The notes under the pieces: generated by a model
The model's database searches: none
Seen by the model: the letters and a program-made list of their open reading frames with translations, nothing else
Told to the model about the DNA's origin: nothing
Position numbers and translations under genes: made by a program
Part shown: one piece after another, positions 16,211 through 24,613 of the stretch
Position numbering within the stretch: position 1 is the first letter of the stretch
How the letters are laid out: each line of letters opens with the position of its first letter
Origin: Chromatocurvus sp046260765
GTDB taxonomy: Bacteria > Pseudomonadota > Gammaproteobacteria > Pseudomonadales > Halieaceae
NCBI GenBank assembly: GCA_046260765.1
Contig: JBHEOO010000011.1
Span: forward strand, 1 to 64,000
DNA length: 64,000 bases
Direction of reading: 5' to 3'

Positions 16211-18289
16211 TTATTCAGCGTACCTGGCGATGCGAAAGCCGACGTCATCCCGCCCCGCCTGGCCGTAGTCGCGGTAGGTCAGGCGCAGCTCCGTGAGGTT
16301 GCCAAGCGCCCAGCTGGCGCCGCGCAGGACATAGTTGTCGCCGCTTTCGGCGCCCAGCGGGTCCGTCTGTACAACGCCTGACGCAGTGGGTATGGCGTAG
16401 ACGTTGTGTATCCACTCCGCCACATTACCACCGATATCGTAAAGGCCGTTATGGTTGGGATTGAACGAGGCGACCGGGGCGCTGACCACGTGGCCATCAG
16501 TGTAGTTATTGAGCACGCGGCCGGTAACGTAGGCGGAGCTGGCGTCGGCGATGTTTTCCACCTCATTTTCCGGCGGGAAATCATCTCCCCAGCTGAATTT
16601 CTGCAGCGACTCGCCGTTCACCCGGCTGACCCAGGCCCACTCGGCCTCTGTCGGTAGCCGGTAGCCGGTAGCCGCGGGATTGAAGCCAGTGATAATGCCC
16701 TGGCGCTCCGTGTAGAACGGCGGCAGGCCTTCACGGTTGCTGAGCCAGTTGCAGAATGCCGCCGCCTGCTGCCAGCTCACCTGCACCGCGGGCTGGTGTT
16801 CACGGTTGAGGCTGTTGCCCTTTTCCTGGCCCGAGTTGTGGCTTTCCTGGAACTGGCGGAACTGGGCGTTGGTGACTTCGGTGGTCTGCAGGTAGAACAG
16901 TCGTTCCAGGCGCACCGGGTGCAGCACCTCGTTGGCCCGTCGGCCGGGGTCGCGGCGGGATGAGCCCATGTCGAACTCGCTGCGGGGGGCTGTTTCCGGA
17001 TTGAACAGCTTCATGGTCTGCCCCAGTGCGGTGGTGATTTCAGGCTGCAGCCGCGCCATGCGCGCTTCCTCTTCAGTCTGCAGGGTGACTTGCACCAGCT
17101 GCTGCAGTCCTTCCCGTGGCGTCACCCGACGTCGCACCGTTGTATGCCCCGGCAGGGAGATCTCTATCCGGTGTTCGTACGCTGGTAGTGACAGCGTCTG
17201 CGGTCCGCGTCCCACGGTTTCACCATTCACGCTGAGCGCGGCATCGGCAGGCTGGATGTCAAAGACAACGTCGCCGAGCTGTGCCTCGAGAGTCGCTGTC
17301 AGCGACGATTGCTCGCCGGCCTTGAGCGCAATGGAGCGGCTGAAGCGGCGATAGCCGGGCCGGGACAGCTGTACGCGATGCTCGGCGCCCGGTGCAAGTT
17401 CGACGGTCAAGGGCGTCTGGCCGCGGTATTCACCGCTGACGGTGACGTTGGCGCCGCTGGGGCGACTGGTCAGCGTCAGTAGTCCCGCCGCGGGCAGCAG
17501 GGTCAGCGTGCCAAGATCCTGCGCTTCACCGGCGACGATATCCAGCGTGCGCGTGAGGTCTGCGTAGCCCGCCGCCTGCAGCAGCAACTCGCGCTCGCCC
17601 TGAAGAATCTCTGCCGTGAGTGGGGTGGTCCCTAGCGCTTCGCCGTCGATGACGATGGAAGCACCCGGCGGCTCGCTGTCGATACTCACGTCGGCCCAGG
17701 CAGGCTGTAGTTCAAATTCAATCGTCTGCTCAAGGTTGCGGCCGGTCACGTCAATCGTGCGCGTCTGTGGCAGGTAGCGTTCTGTAGTGATAATGATGCT
17801 GTGAGTCCCTGCCGCCAGCTGTCTTCCCTCGAAAGGGACGCGGCCTGCATCCTTGCCGTCTATCGTGATGCTCGCGCCCGCCGGCAGCCCGGAGAGAGTG
17901 ACCCTGCCGGGCAGTGGGGACAGTGCGATGTCCAGTCGCTGACTGGCATCCCGGGATACCGTCAGTGTGCCCTGGTAGGTCGTGTAGCCCTCGGCGCTGA
18001 CGCGCAGGTCGTAGTTGCCACTGCGTATCATGAAGCGCTCGCCCAGGGGCAGCGCCAGACCATCGATGTCGATGCTTGCCGGGGTTTGTGCATCCACGGC
18101 TATCTGAACCGAGCGCGCGGTGAACAGAAACCCCAGCACCAGGACGACGGCAACCGCAGTACCGGCAATGGCGAGGGCGCGCAGCGGTCCGCGGCGGGAG
18201 GTGGGCGGTCGTCCGGTGCTGTCGGAAAGCGGCTGAAAGTCGCTCGCGGCGATCCGTTCGCGGCTGTCATCCTGGCTGTCGCGGGTCAT
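16211..18289 (-). CDS. PEGA-repeat membrane protein with C-terminal SUMF1/FGE-type domain (cluster gene 5)
   Basis: The 692-residue protein has a cytoplasmic N-terminal stretch, one membrane helix (about 38-60), about five consecutive PEGA-like repeats (about 65-410; each with a ..PxGAxIxIDGxxxGxTP.. core, e.g. EPPGASIVIDGEALGTTPL) and a SUMF1-type domain (about 435-690). The latter is marked by TTEVTNAQFRQF, GYRLPTEAEWAW, NGLYDIGGNVAEWI, LRGASW and a final VGFRIARY. The Cys pair that formylglycine-generating enzymes use is not present in the LRLTYRDYG segment, so sulfatase activation is unlikely. PEGA modules are extracytoplasmic. Its start overlaps the upstream stop by one base (TGATG). Confidence 0.9.
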   Translation of the reverse strand: MTRDSQDDSRERIAASDFQPLSDSTGRPPTSRRGPLRALAIAGTAVAVVLVLGFLFTARSVQIAVDAQTPASIDIDGLALPLGERFMIRSGNYDLRVSAEGYTTYQGTLTVSRDASQRLDIALSPLPGRVTLSGLPAGASITIDGKDAGRVPFEGRQLAAGTHSIIITTERYLPQTRTIDVTGRNLEQTIEFELQPAWADVSIDSEPPGASIVIDGEALGTTPLTAEILQGERELLLQAAGYADLTRTLDIVAGEAQDLGTLTLLPAAGLLTLTSRPSGANVTVSGEYRGQTPLTVELAPGAEHRVQLSRPGYRRFSRSIALKAGEQSSLTATLEAQLGDVVFDIQPADAALSVNGETVGRGPQTLSLPAYEHRIEISLPGHTTVRRRVTPREGLQQLVQVTLQTEEEARMARLQPEITTALGQTMKLFNPETAPRSEFDMGSSRRDPGRRANEVLHPVRLERLFYLQTTEVTNAQFRQFQESHNSGQEKGNSLNREHQPAVQVSWQQAAAFCNWLSNREGLPPFYTERQGIITGFNPAATGYRLPTEAEWAWVSRVNGESLQKFSWGDDFPPENEVENIADASSAYVTGRVLNNYTDGHVVSAPVASFNPNHNGLYDIGGNVAEWIHNVYAIPTASGVVQTDPLGAESGDNYVLRGASWALGNLTELRLTYRDYGQAGRDDVGFRIARYAE

Positions 18290-19839
18290 CAGATGCTCTC
18301 CGTGCAGACGACAGTAACGGTAGGTGGGCGCTCATCGTGGCTGACGCGAAATGTCCGGCGCACGTCGCGGTAACCGCGCCGTGTCCCCACGGCGGTGTAT
18401 TCGCCCGGACGCAGCATGAGTTCCTCGCGCTCAAACTGCCCTAGTCGGGATACCTTCAATACGACAACATCGGTCGTGTTGTCAGACAGCACCGTTACCG
18501 CGATCGGTGTGTTTGCCAGTGCCAGCTGTTTTTGCAGGGTCCGTATCTGTTCTTTTAGCACCGGCCCGCGGGGCTCCACGTCCAGCGCGTAGTCAAGGAG
18601 TTGTGCGGTGTTGTCGGCGACGCTGGTGTCGCTCAGCCGGTCCGGTTCATCGAGAACGGCACGCAGTCGCTTGTCCAGCTCGGCGCGCGTGCGGGCCTGC
18701 TCGATCCCTCGCTGTGCAAACAGCACGCTGCTTTCTATCTTGAGCGCCGCCTCGAAGGCCTCAACCGCCTGTGTCCAGTTCTCCTCCGCGATGCTGGCCT
18801 CTGCCTTGCGCTGCAGCTGGCGCAGCTCACTGGCGGTCTCTGCCACCCGGACTTCCTCAATTGCGGCCGCGACTTCGTTGCTGTCTGTGCGCAGCGCTCC
18901 GGCGCGCTGGAAGGCGGTCCGCGCCTGGTCAAAGCGCTGGCTTTCGAGAGCGGCGTAACCCGCAGACATGGCATCGGCAAAGCGCTGCTCGGTCAGGGCA
19001 GCGCTGACCCGGGACAAGCCCTGCGCTGCCCGGCGGTGCTCACCGTCGGCGGCAACGGCGGCTTGCAGTGCGCTTTTGGCGGTTTCCAGATCGCCCTGTC
19101 TTTCCGCAGCCGTTGCTTTTTCAAGCTGCGCCAACACCTCGGGTAGCGCCTCCAGACGCTCGCGCAGGCTGTCGGCCTGCGCGAGATCCGGCTCCAGATC
19201 GTCGATTACGGAGAGTGCTTCCCCGGCCGCTTCGGCCTTGCCGGCCTGCAGCGCCGCTTCTGTTGCGGCCAGGCGCTTCTCCAGCTCATCCGGTATGCGT
19301 GCCTCGATCGCCTCTGCCTGTGCCAGCGCCGCCTGGTAGCGCTCGATTGCGGCGGTGAATTCCCGCTGCCGGTATCGTTCATCGCCGGCGTTAGCGGTAT
19401 CAATCACGGCAGCCAGATCTTCTTTTGCCCAGATTCCGGCTCCGCGACGTGTCAGTGAGTCGCGCAGATCCAGCAGTGTGTTGAGGATTTCCTGGGCTTC
19501 GCCGCGCAAACGTGCTGCCTCGGCGTCAGCGAACGGCGTGCCCGCCTCGGTGGTGCGCGGCGCAGCGCCGGGCTGTGCCGGTGTGTTCGCGCCGGCATTG
19601 GGAGCGTCCTCACCCGGGAGGTCCCGCTGCATTCCCTGCTGCATTCCCTCAGCTGCGTTTTCCAGCGCTGAGGGAAGCCAGAACACAACGGCGACGGCCA
19701 GCACCACAAGGCCGCCCAGCGCCGGGAACGTCCACCGAGAGGGTCCCCTGTCTGGGGAGTCGCGTGCTTCTGTGGGTTTCTGGGCGGGTTTGACAGTTTC
19801 GAAGTGCGTCGGTTGAACGCGTTCTTTTTCGATGGACAT
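18289..19839 (-). CDS. Single-pass membrane protein with TPR-like helical repeats (cluster gene 4)
   Basis: The 516-residue protein has one membrane helix at about 37-57 (FPALGGLVVLAVAVVFW), a Pro/Ala-rich linker, and then alpha-helical repeats rich in Ala, Glu, Gln and Arg (about 110-430), for example ERQGDLETAKSALQAAVAAD and ENWTQAVEAFEAALKIESSV, which look like TPRs. The last 80 residues are beta-rich (IAVTVLSDNTTDVVVLKV, LMLRPGEYTAVGTRRGYRDV), a PEGA-like or Ig-like fold. Such proteins scaffold envelope complexes. It is directly coupled to the PEGA-SUMF1 gene. Confidence 0.8.
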   Translation of the reverse strand: MSIEKERVQPTHFETVKPAQKPTEARDSPDRGPSRWTFPALGGLVVLAVAVVFWLPSALENAAEGMQQGMQRDLPGEDAPNAGANTPAQPGAAPRTTEAGTPFADAEAARLRGEAQEILNTLLDLRDSLTRRGAGIWAKEDLAAVIDTANAGDERYRQREFTAAIERYQAALAQAEAIEARIPDELEKRLAATEAALQAGKAEAAGEALSVIDDLEPDLAQADSLRERLEALPEVLAQLEKATAAERQGDLETAKSALQAAVAADGEHRRAAQGLSRVSAALTEQRFADAMSAGYAALESQRFDQARTAFQRAGALRTDSNEVAAAIEEVRVAETASELRQLQRKAEASIAEENWTQAVEAFEAALKIESSVLFAQRGIEQARTRAELDKRLRAVLDEPDRLSDTSVADNTAQLLDYALDVEPRGPVLKEQIRTLQKQLALANTPIAVTVLSDNTTDVVVLKVSRLGQFEREELMLRPGEYTAVGTRRGYRDVRRTFRVSHDERPPTVTVVCTESI

Positions 19840-19857
19840 GGAATCGTTACGGTTCGC

Positions 19858-21075
19858 TTATGTTTGACTGTCTAAGGTGCTGTCATCATTGGTAGCGGCG
19901 TCCAGAACGCCAACTTCAGTGCGGTAGATCTCTTCCAGAATGTCGCGCCACTGATTGTACTGGTCCTCGACATTACCGCTGAGCATCACGGTGCGATCAT
20001 CGAGATCAATCACCCGTGGCGTGATCTCGGCTTCCAGTGACATGCCGAGCTCTTCGAGCGCCTGCACATGGATTTGTGCTTCATTGCGCGTCTCAAGGCC
20101 ACTCTTGAGGAGGCTGCCGCCGGCCATCATGCCGACGAAGCCGCCGGTTCTCACTGCGCGGTCCCTGCTGCCTGATGCGGCAATGCCCGCGAGAATAGCG
20201 GCACCACCTGCAATGAGCTGCCGACGGCTCTCTGAGCGCAGCTCCTGTAGGGCAACCGCTTCCTCGTAACTCATCTTGCGCCATTCCTGGTAGGGCTCAT
20301 ACATCGCGCCGCTGAAATCGCGGTAATACTCCTGCAGCGTGTCGACGAAGAGATGATCGCGCTTGCGAATCGCGCGCACCCGTTCGAGCATCGGGTCGCC
20401 CTCCGCTGGCAGGCGTGCTATGCGGTATTTACCATTGCGACTCTGCTCAAGGTAGCCCTCGAAGGGTCCGCTGGCAAAGCTCTGGGCGAAGCGCAGCTCA
20501 GTGATTGTTCTCAGCGTCTGAAGACTCCTGCTACTCATGCCTGCCTGCTTCTGCAGCAGGTCATTGGCGATTCGGTGATACAGGGCCTGGAAAGGGTCAT
20601 ATTGCCGGCGCGCGGCGTTCCGGTAGGCATAGCGGCTGGTGCGGGCACTGTAGGTGTTGTCCAGCCAGGTGTTGCCCTGGGAGTCGGTTGCGAGGATCGC
20701 GAGTTCAAGACGTTCGCCATCAGAGTGAATGATTTCTCCCTCGATTCGCAGGTCGGTGATGCGATCATTGTCCGGCAGAACTCGCACAGCACCCCAGGCA
20801 CCGCTCTGTTGCATGGCTTCCGCGAGCAGTTGCGGCATGAAGCGCGCTTCGGCACGCCGAACTTCCGGGTAGACCTGGTCGTCTTCCTCGTACTCCTCAA
20901 GACCGGGCTGAAAGATGGCGATCCCGACATCCAGCAGCTCCAGCTCCGGGATGGGCTCTGACGGTCGCTGCAGCGGCGGCACGGAGGTGCTCTTGACTGT
21001 CTGGCTGACACATCCGGCGAGCGCGACTGCCATCAGCAGAACCAGAAGGGCGGGCACAGCGCGCATGGACATCAT
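19858..21075 (-). CDS. Large lipoprotein of unknown function (cluster gene 3)
   Basis: The 405-residue product has a lipoprotein signal ending MAVALAGC. The mature part begins with a Pro-rich linker, then an alpha/beta domain (VGIAIFQPGLEEYEEDD, MPQLLAEAMQQSGAWGAVRV, ITDLRIEGEIIHSDGERLEL) reminiscent of lipoprotein domains of the CsgG/LpoB type. A helical region follows, and then a glycine-rich hydrophobic hairpin (LIAGGAAILAGIAASGS, GGFVGMMAGGSLL) that could insert in or associate with a membrane. It starts inside the ATGA overlap with the upstream gene. Confidence 0.8.
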   Translation of the reverse strand: MMSMRAVPALLVLLMAVALAGCVSQTVKSTSVPPLQRPSEPIPELELLDVGIAIFQPGLEEYEEDDQVYPEVRRAEARFMPQLLAEAMQQSGAWGAVRVLPDNDRITDLRIEGEIIHSDGERLELAILATDSQGNTWLDNTYSARTSRYAYRNAARRQYDPFQALYHRIANDLLQKQAGMSSRSLQTLRTITELRFAQSFASGPFEGYLEQSRNGKYRIARLPAEGDPMLERVRAIRKRDHLFVDTLQEYYRDFSGAMYEPYQEWRKMSYEEAVALQELRSESRRQLIAGGAAILAGIAASGSRDRAVRTGGFVGMMAGGSLLKSGLETRNEAQIHVQALEELGMSLEAEITPRVIDLDDRTVMLSGNVEDQYNQWRDILEEIYRTEVGVLDAATNDDSTLDSQT

Positions 21076-22412
21076 GGCTGATCGATTCCCCTGTATTTGC
21101 GGTATTCCGCCCAGAGACGCTCACGGACTGCGGGGTCGGGCTCACGCATGGCGGCCTCGCGCAGCTGCCGTGCGACGACGTCGTCGTTCTTTCCGTCCGG
21201 GATGTCGTCGGGCGCCGGATATTTAGCAGTATTCTCCGGGATCTGGTCCCGTCGCGATCCGCCGCCCATGCCGCCGCCCGCGCCGTAGCCCCCTGTACTG
21301 GCAATCTCGCGACCGTAGCCACCCTGTTCATCTTCGCTTCCCGTCCCGCTGCCGCTCCCAGCGTCCCCGTCGCTGCTCGAATCTCCCTGCTCACGCGCCG
21401 ATTCGCGGGCCGCTGTCTGCTCTTCCAGAATTATGCTGTCGAACTCGCCGGCGCCGCGCTCCAGCTCGGCGTCAAGAATAGCGACCTGCTCCGCGCGGGT
21501 CAGGGTGCCCTGACCGCCGGGAATGCCGCCTACTATTCCACCCGGGATTCCGCCGGGGACTCCACCCGGGACTTCACCGGGGATGCCACCCGGCAGGCCG
21601 CCACCCGCCGCCGAACCTGCGCCCCCGGCCCCGTCACCGGATTCCTTACCCGACGGCATGCCCGCCGTTCCCGCCATGCCGCCGCTGCCTGCCGCATTCC
21701 CGGCCGCCTGTCCTGCACCACCTGCAGCCGCGCCGCTGCCCTGATCGCCCTGCGTGTCGGATGTCTGGGCGACGCGTCCGGCGCCGCCGGCAGTGGGTGC
21801 GTCGTCATTCATGCTTGGCAGACTATCGCTGCCCTCGCCGCTGTCGCCGAACCCTGGGTCGGCGGCGGATTCTCCGCCAGCAGCGCCCTCGCTGCCGGCC
21901 ATCTCACTACCAGTGCCTTCGGCCGTGCCAGCCGTGCTCTCGCTTGCGCCGCCGGCGGCAGGGCTGTCTCCAGGCTCGCCATCGGCGCCCGACATGTCGC
22001 CGAGGCCGTTGTCCGCGCCTGAATCACCCATCTCGTTACCTGAGGCAGAAGCGGTATCTCCTGATGGTTCTGTACCCGGATCTGCACCCTGAGAGGCCGG
22101 AGGGCTGCCCCCGGGAGATTGCCCGCCGCCAGACTGACGGCTGCCCTGCGCTGATGCCTGTGACTCGCTCTGGCCCGGGCTCTGCGCGGAGCTCTGGCTC
22201 TGACTGGGTGCCTGGCTCTGATTCTGGCTCTGACTCTGGCTTTGACTCTGGCTCTGACTCTGGCTTGAGCTCTGACTGCTGGGTGGTGGCGCAGGGGGAG
22301 TCGGTGGCTGGGGCATTTGCGGCGATGTGGGGTTGCTCGCACTGGGGCAGCCGGTCAGCAGGACATAACAAACCGCAAGTGCGAGGCCGGGGATGAACCT
22401 GCCTGCCAACAT
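21072..22412 (-). CDS. Low-complexity lipoprotein: Ser-Gln repeats, Gly/Ala-rich and GGxPGG repeats (cluster gene 2)
   Basis: The 446-residue product begins MLAGRFIPGLALAVCYVLLTGC, a lipoprotein signal. The mature protein is almost wholly low complexity: a proline run, a 20-residue alternating Ser-Gln tract, a long Gly/Ala/Ser/Asp region, then GGIPG-type pentads (about 325-350). The last 120 residues are acidic, with a more ordered C terminus (RQLREAAMREPDPAVRERLW). This looks like a flexible surface or periplasm-spanning tether. ATG 22412 fits the signal peptide; ATG 22442 is an alternative. It ends in an ATGA overlap with the next gene. Confidence 0.8.
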   Translation of the reverse strand: MLAGRFIPGLALAVCYVLLTGCPSASNPTSPQMPQPPTPPAPPPSSQSSSQSQSQSQSQSQSQNQSQAPSQSQSSAQSPGQSESQASAQGSRQSGGGQSPGGSPPASQGADPGTEPSGDTASASGNEMGDSGADNGLGDMSGADGEPGDSPAAGGASESTAGTAEGTGSEMAGSEGAAGGESAADPGFGDSGEGSDSLPSMNDDAPTAGGAGRVAQTSDTQGDQGSGAAAGGAGQAAGNAAGSGGMAGTAGMPSGKESGDGAGGAGSAAGGGLPGGIPGEVPGGVPGGIPGGIVGGIPGGQGTLTRAEQVAILDAELERGAGEFDSIILEEQTAARESAREQGDSSSDGDAGSGSGTGSEDEQGGYGREIASTGGYGAGGGMGGGSRRDQIPENTAKYPAPDDIPDGKNDDVVARQLREAAMREPDPAVRERLWAEYRKYRGIDQP

Positions 22413-22419
22413 TTTCCTG

Positions 22420-23685
22420 TCACCGCCACTGATCCGTGTCATACGCCCATTGTATCCCTGTTGTTGCCACCGGCTCTCCGGTGTCGAACCGCGGCCTGAA
22501 CGGCGTGCCCCGCAACGTTCGCATAATACGATTGACAATGCCCACGCTGACCTCATTTTCGTCGAGTCGCGTCAGATCGCGAACCCTGCCGCGCTCGTCA
22601 ACGGTGAATTCTAGCAGCAAATTCGCCTGATCCGGGGATGTCGGGACGGGCAGGGGCCGAATGCCTTCCAGCGCGGGCAGCGGGATCGGAGTGCCGAACA
22701 GCGCCGCTATACTCTGTTGGGCACCGTCTGCGGAGGCAAGTTCAATGATGGCTTCGGCATAGGCATCCAGCGCCTCGGTGTGGCGACCGTGCCAGAGCCG
22801 CCAGTCACCCATCATTGCCAGCACCTCGGCCCGATGGAAGCGGGAGCTCCCCGGCTGCGCGGCCTGGACGTCGAAGATAGTTCGTATCACGGAGTCGCCC
22901 TGCTTGTAACTCTGGTTGCGATAGGCGTATAGGCGTCCCTCGTCGTCACCTCGAATCCTGAAGCCGGCACGCTGGAACCGCCCTGCGCTGTTCTCACCGA
23001 TAGAGCCGCTCATGAGGTATTGCGCCCGCAGCATTCCGTACAGCGGTGGAAGCAGGGTAGTGGCGGCCTCGCCATCGGCATCGGCGAACTCTGCAAGTGC
23101 CATGCGATGCAGGTTCCACATGTTGATGAGTCGGTTGAAGCCATTTTCGTCGAGGTCCAGTTCATAGGCGCGGCGCTGCCATTGCGCCTGTCGCATGAAG
23201 GCAAAGCCGCGTCCCGCGTCTGTTAGCGTGCGTTGCTGTACCCGGTACAGATAACGCTGGCGGTCATCCGCCTCTTCGAACTGCCCGAGTGCGACATGGC
23301 TTTTTATCTCGGATTCGAGAAGTGCAAGCTGTATCTCGCTGTAGAGGCCATTGTTTATCCGCGCGAGGTGCACTCCGCGCTTGAGCAGTTCAATGGCCTC
23401 GGGGTGCATTCCCGACCGCTGCAGCGCCATGCCCAGTTCGAGCAGGGGCTCTGTCAGTGCGGGATTGTACGCGCCACCGGCGACCTCAAGCCGGGCGATA
23501 GCATCGCGGTAGCGACTGATACTGTCCGACTCTGTCGGCTGCAGCGTTTCTGGCTCCCAGGCTTCTGTTTCCGGGGGCTCAGGATTCGCTGGTTCCGACG
23601 TCGCTGCGATAATCGCCGGTGACACCATCGCTGGTAAAAGCAGAGTCAACCCGACGATTGTCGCCTTACACAGCCCGTATTTCAT
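22420..23685 (-). CDS. Periplasmic helical-repeat protein with TonB_C-like C-terminal domain (cluster gene 1)
   Basis: The 421-residue product has a signal peptide (MKYGLCKATIVGLTLLL...) ending near residue 28. Residues about 60-200 are helical repeats of TPR character (ALTEPLLELGMALQRSG, HPEAIELLKRGVHLARI). The C-terminal 90 residues read LLLEFTVDERGRVRDLTRL, then LRGTPFRPRFDTGEPVATTG, matching the TonB C-terminal fold pattern (..F.vd..G.v.d......LR...FrP....G.pv...). Unlike TonB it has no N-terminal membrane anchor. ATG 23685 is chosen because GAGG lies eight bases before it; ATG 23691 is possible. It is the first gene of the operon. Confidence 0.8.
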   Translation of the reverse strand: MKYGLCKATIVGLTLLLPAMVSPAIIAATSEPANPEPPETEAWEPETLQPTESDSISRYRDAIARLEVAGGAYNPALTEPLLELGMALQRSGMHPEAIELLKRGVHLARINNGLYSEIQLALLESEIKSHVALGQFEEADDRQRYLYRVQQRTLTDAGRGFAFMRQAQWQRRAYELDLDENGFNRLINMWNLHRMALAEFADADGEAATTLLPPLYGMLRAQYLMSGSIGENSAGRFQRAGFRIRGDDEGRLYAYRNQSYKQGDSVIRTIFDVQAAQPGSSRFHRAEVLAMMGDWRLWHGRHTEALDAYAEAIIELASADGAQQSIAALFGTPIPLPALEGIRPLPVPTSPDQANLLLEFTVDERGRVRDLTRLDENEVSVGIVNRIMRTLRGTPFRPRFDTGEPVATTGIQWAYDTDQWR

Positions 23686-23732
23686 TTGCATGGCCTCGCT
23701 ACGTTTTCCTGCGCCGCACACCAATGTCTTTG

Positions 23733-23762
23733 AGTATATACACGCCAGCGTGTTACCAACAA
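23733..23762 (-). promoter_or_regulatory. Predicted sigma70 promoter of the 13-gene cluster with internal palindrome
   Basis: Read on the minus strand, TTGTTG (23762-23757) and TATACT (23738-23733) are separated by 18 bases. The spacer contains a perfect 14-base palindrome, ACACGC-TG-GCGTGT (23753-23740), a position from which a bound repressor would block RNA polymerase. The first ATG follows about 45 bases downstream. The divergent thioesterase gene shares this 130-base region. Confidence 0.5.
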
Positions 23763-23815
23763 AATACGCCGCGAAAGCGTGAGCGGCTTAATCGGAAGTT
23801 TAGGGGAATTGGCGG

Positions 23816-24613
23816 ATGAATCAGTTTGAGCAGGAAACCGCGATCACAGAGATCGCGCCGCTGCATTACGCTGCAGAGCTGTATCGAGGCTGGCGGATAG
23901 GCAAGGTGCCCAATGGTGGCTATGTGCTGGCGATTATTGGGCGGGCCCTGCGCGCGGCTTTACCGCACCGGGATCCGCTCACGGTGAATGCATTCTATCT
24001 GGCACCCACGCGGCTAGGACCTGTGGAATGCCGCGTGGAAGTTCTGCGCCGTGGCCGCAATACCAGCCACGCGATGGCCCGACTGTACCAGGACGGCGAA
24101 CTCAAGGTTCAAGTTACCGCCGCCTACGTTGATATTGGCGCGATGCAGGGGGAAAGCTGGGCTGCACGCGAGGCACCGGATATGCCGCCGATGGCGGATT
24201 GCTTCTATAACACGCGAAGCGAGCTGGAGTTTCACCAGCGTGTCGATCTTCGGCTCGCCAGTGGCAGTGGCCTGTTCAACGGCGAGGGACCTGACCGCAG
24301 TGGCGAGTTCAGCGGTTATTTGCAGCATCGCGACGGCGCACCGGCCGATGTGCTCTCACTGCTGCTGTTTGCGGACGCATTTCCGCCGCCGGCTTTCAGT
24401 CTTTTCGGCGTGCTGGGCTGGGTGCCCACCGTGGATCTGTCTGTGCAGGTCCGGGCGCACCCTGCGCCTGGACCGCTGCAGGCACGCCTGTACTCGCGAT
24501 TTCTCACCCGGGGTGTCGTCGAGGAGGATGGAGAGTACTGGGACAGCAACGGTACTCTGGTGGCGCTCAGCCGGCAGACGGCGCTGGTGCGTGTCCCGAA
24601 CGGGTCTCAGTAA
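23816..24613 (+). CDS. Acyl-CoA thioesterase family protein (4HBT_3-like)
   Basis: The 265-residue double hot-dog protein has the N-terminal pattern YRGWRIGKVPNGGYVLAIIGRAL with the G-GGY motif typical of TesB-like thioesterases, then VNAFYLAPTRLGPVECRVEVLRRGR. The C-terminal hot dog ends GTLVALSRQTALVRVP, as in this family. It probably hydrolyses acyl-CoA thioesters; chain length is unknown. GGGGAATTGGCGG precedes the ATG. It is divergent from the large cluster and overlaps the convergent ggt gene by seven bases at the stops. Confidence 0.88.
   Translation: MNQFEQETAITEIAPLHYAAELYRGWRIGKVPNGGYVLAIIGRALRAALPHRDPLTVNAFYLAPTRLGPVECRVEVLRRGRNTSHAMARLYQDGELKVQVTAAYVDIGAMQGESWAAREAPDMPPMADCFYNTRSELEFHQRVDLRLASGSGLFNGEGPDRSGEFSGYLQHRDGAPADVLSLLLFADAFPPPAFSLFGVLGWVPTVDLSVQVRAHPAPGPLQARLYSRFLTRGVVEEDGEYWDSNGTLVALSRQTALVRVPNGSQ

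Noticed and set aside
16211..18289. Sulfatase-activating formylglycine-generating enzyme
   Set aside because: The SUMF1 fold is present but the catalytic cysteine pair is not seen.
20353..20961. Long plus-strand frame opposite the cluster-3 lipoprotein
   Set aside because: Shadow of a GC-rich gene; the minus-strand protein has a lipoprotein signal and ATGA coupling.
21523..21808. Collagen-like proline-rich frames on the opposite strand
   Set aside because: Shadows of the GGxPGG coding repeat.
8947..23685. Zorya-type anti-phage system, because of the MotA-like channel
   Set aside because: There is no MotB/OmpA-type ZorB, ZorC or ZorD helicase; the partners here are VWA and lipoproteins.
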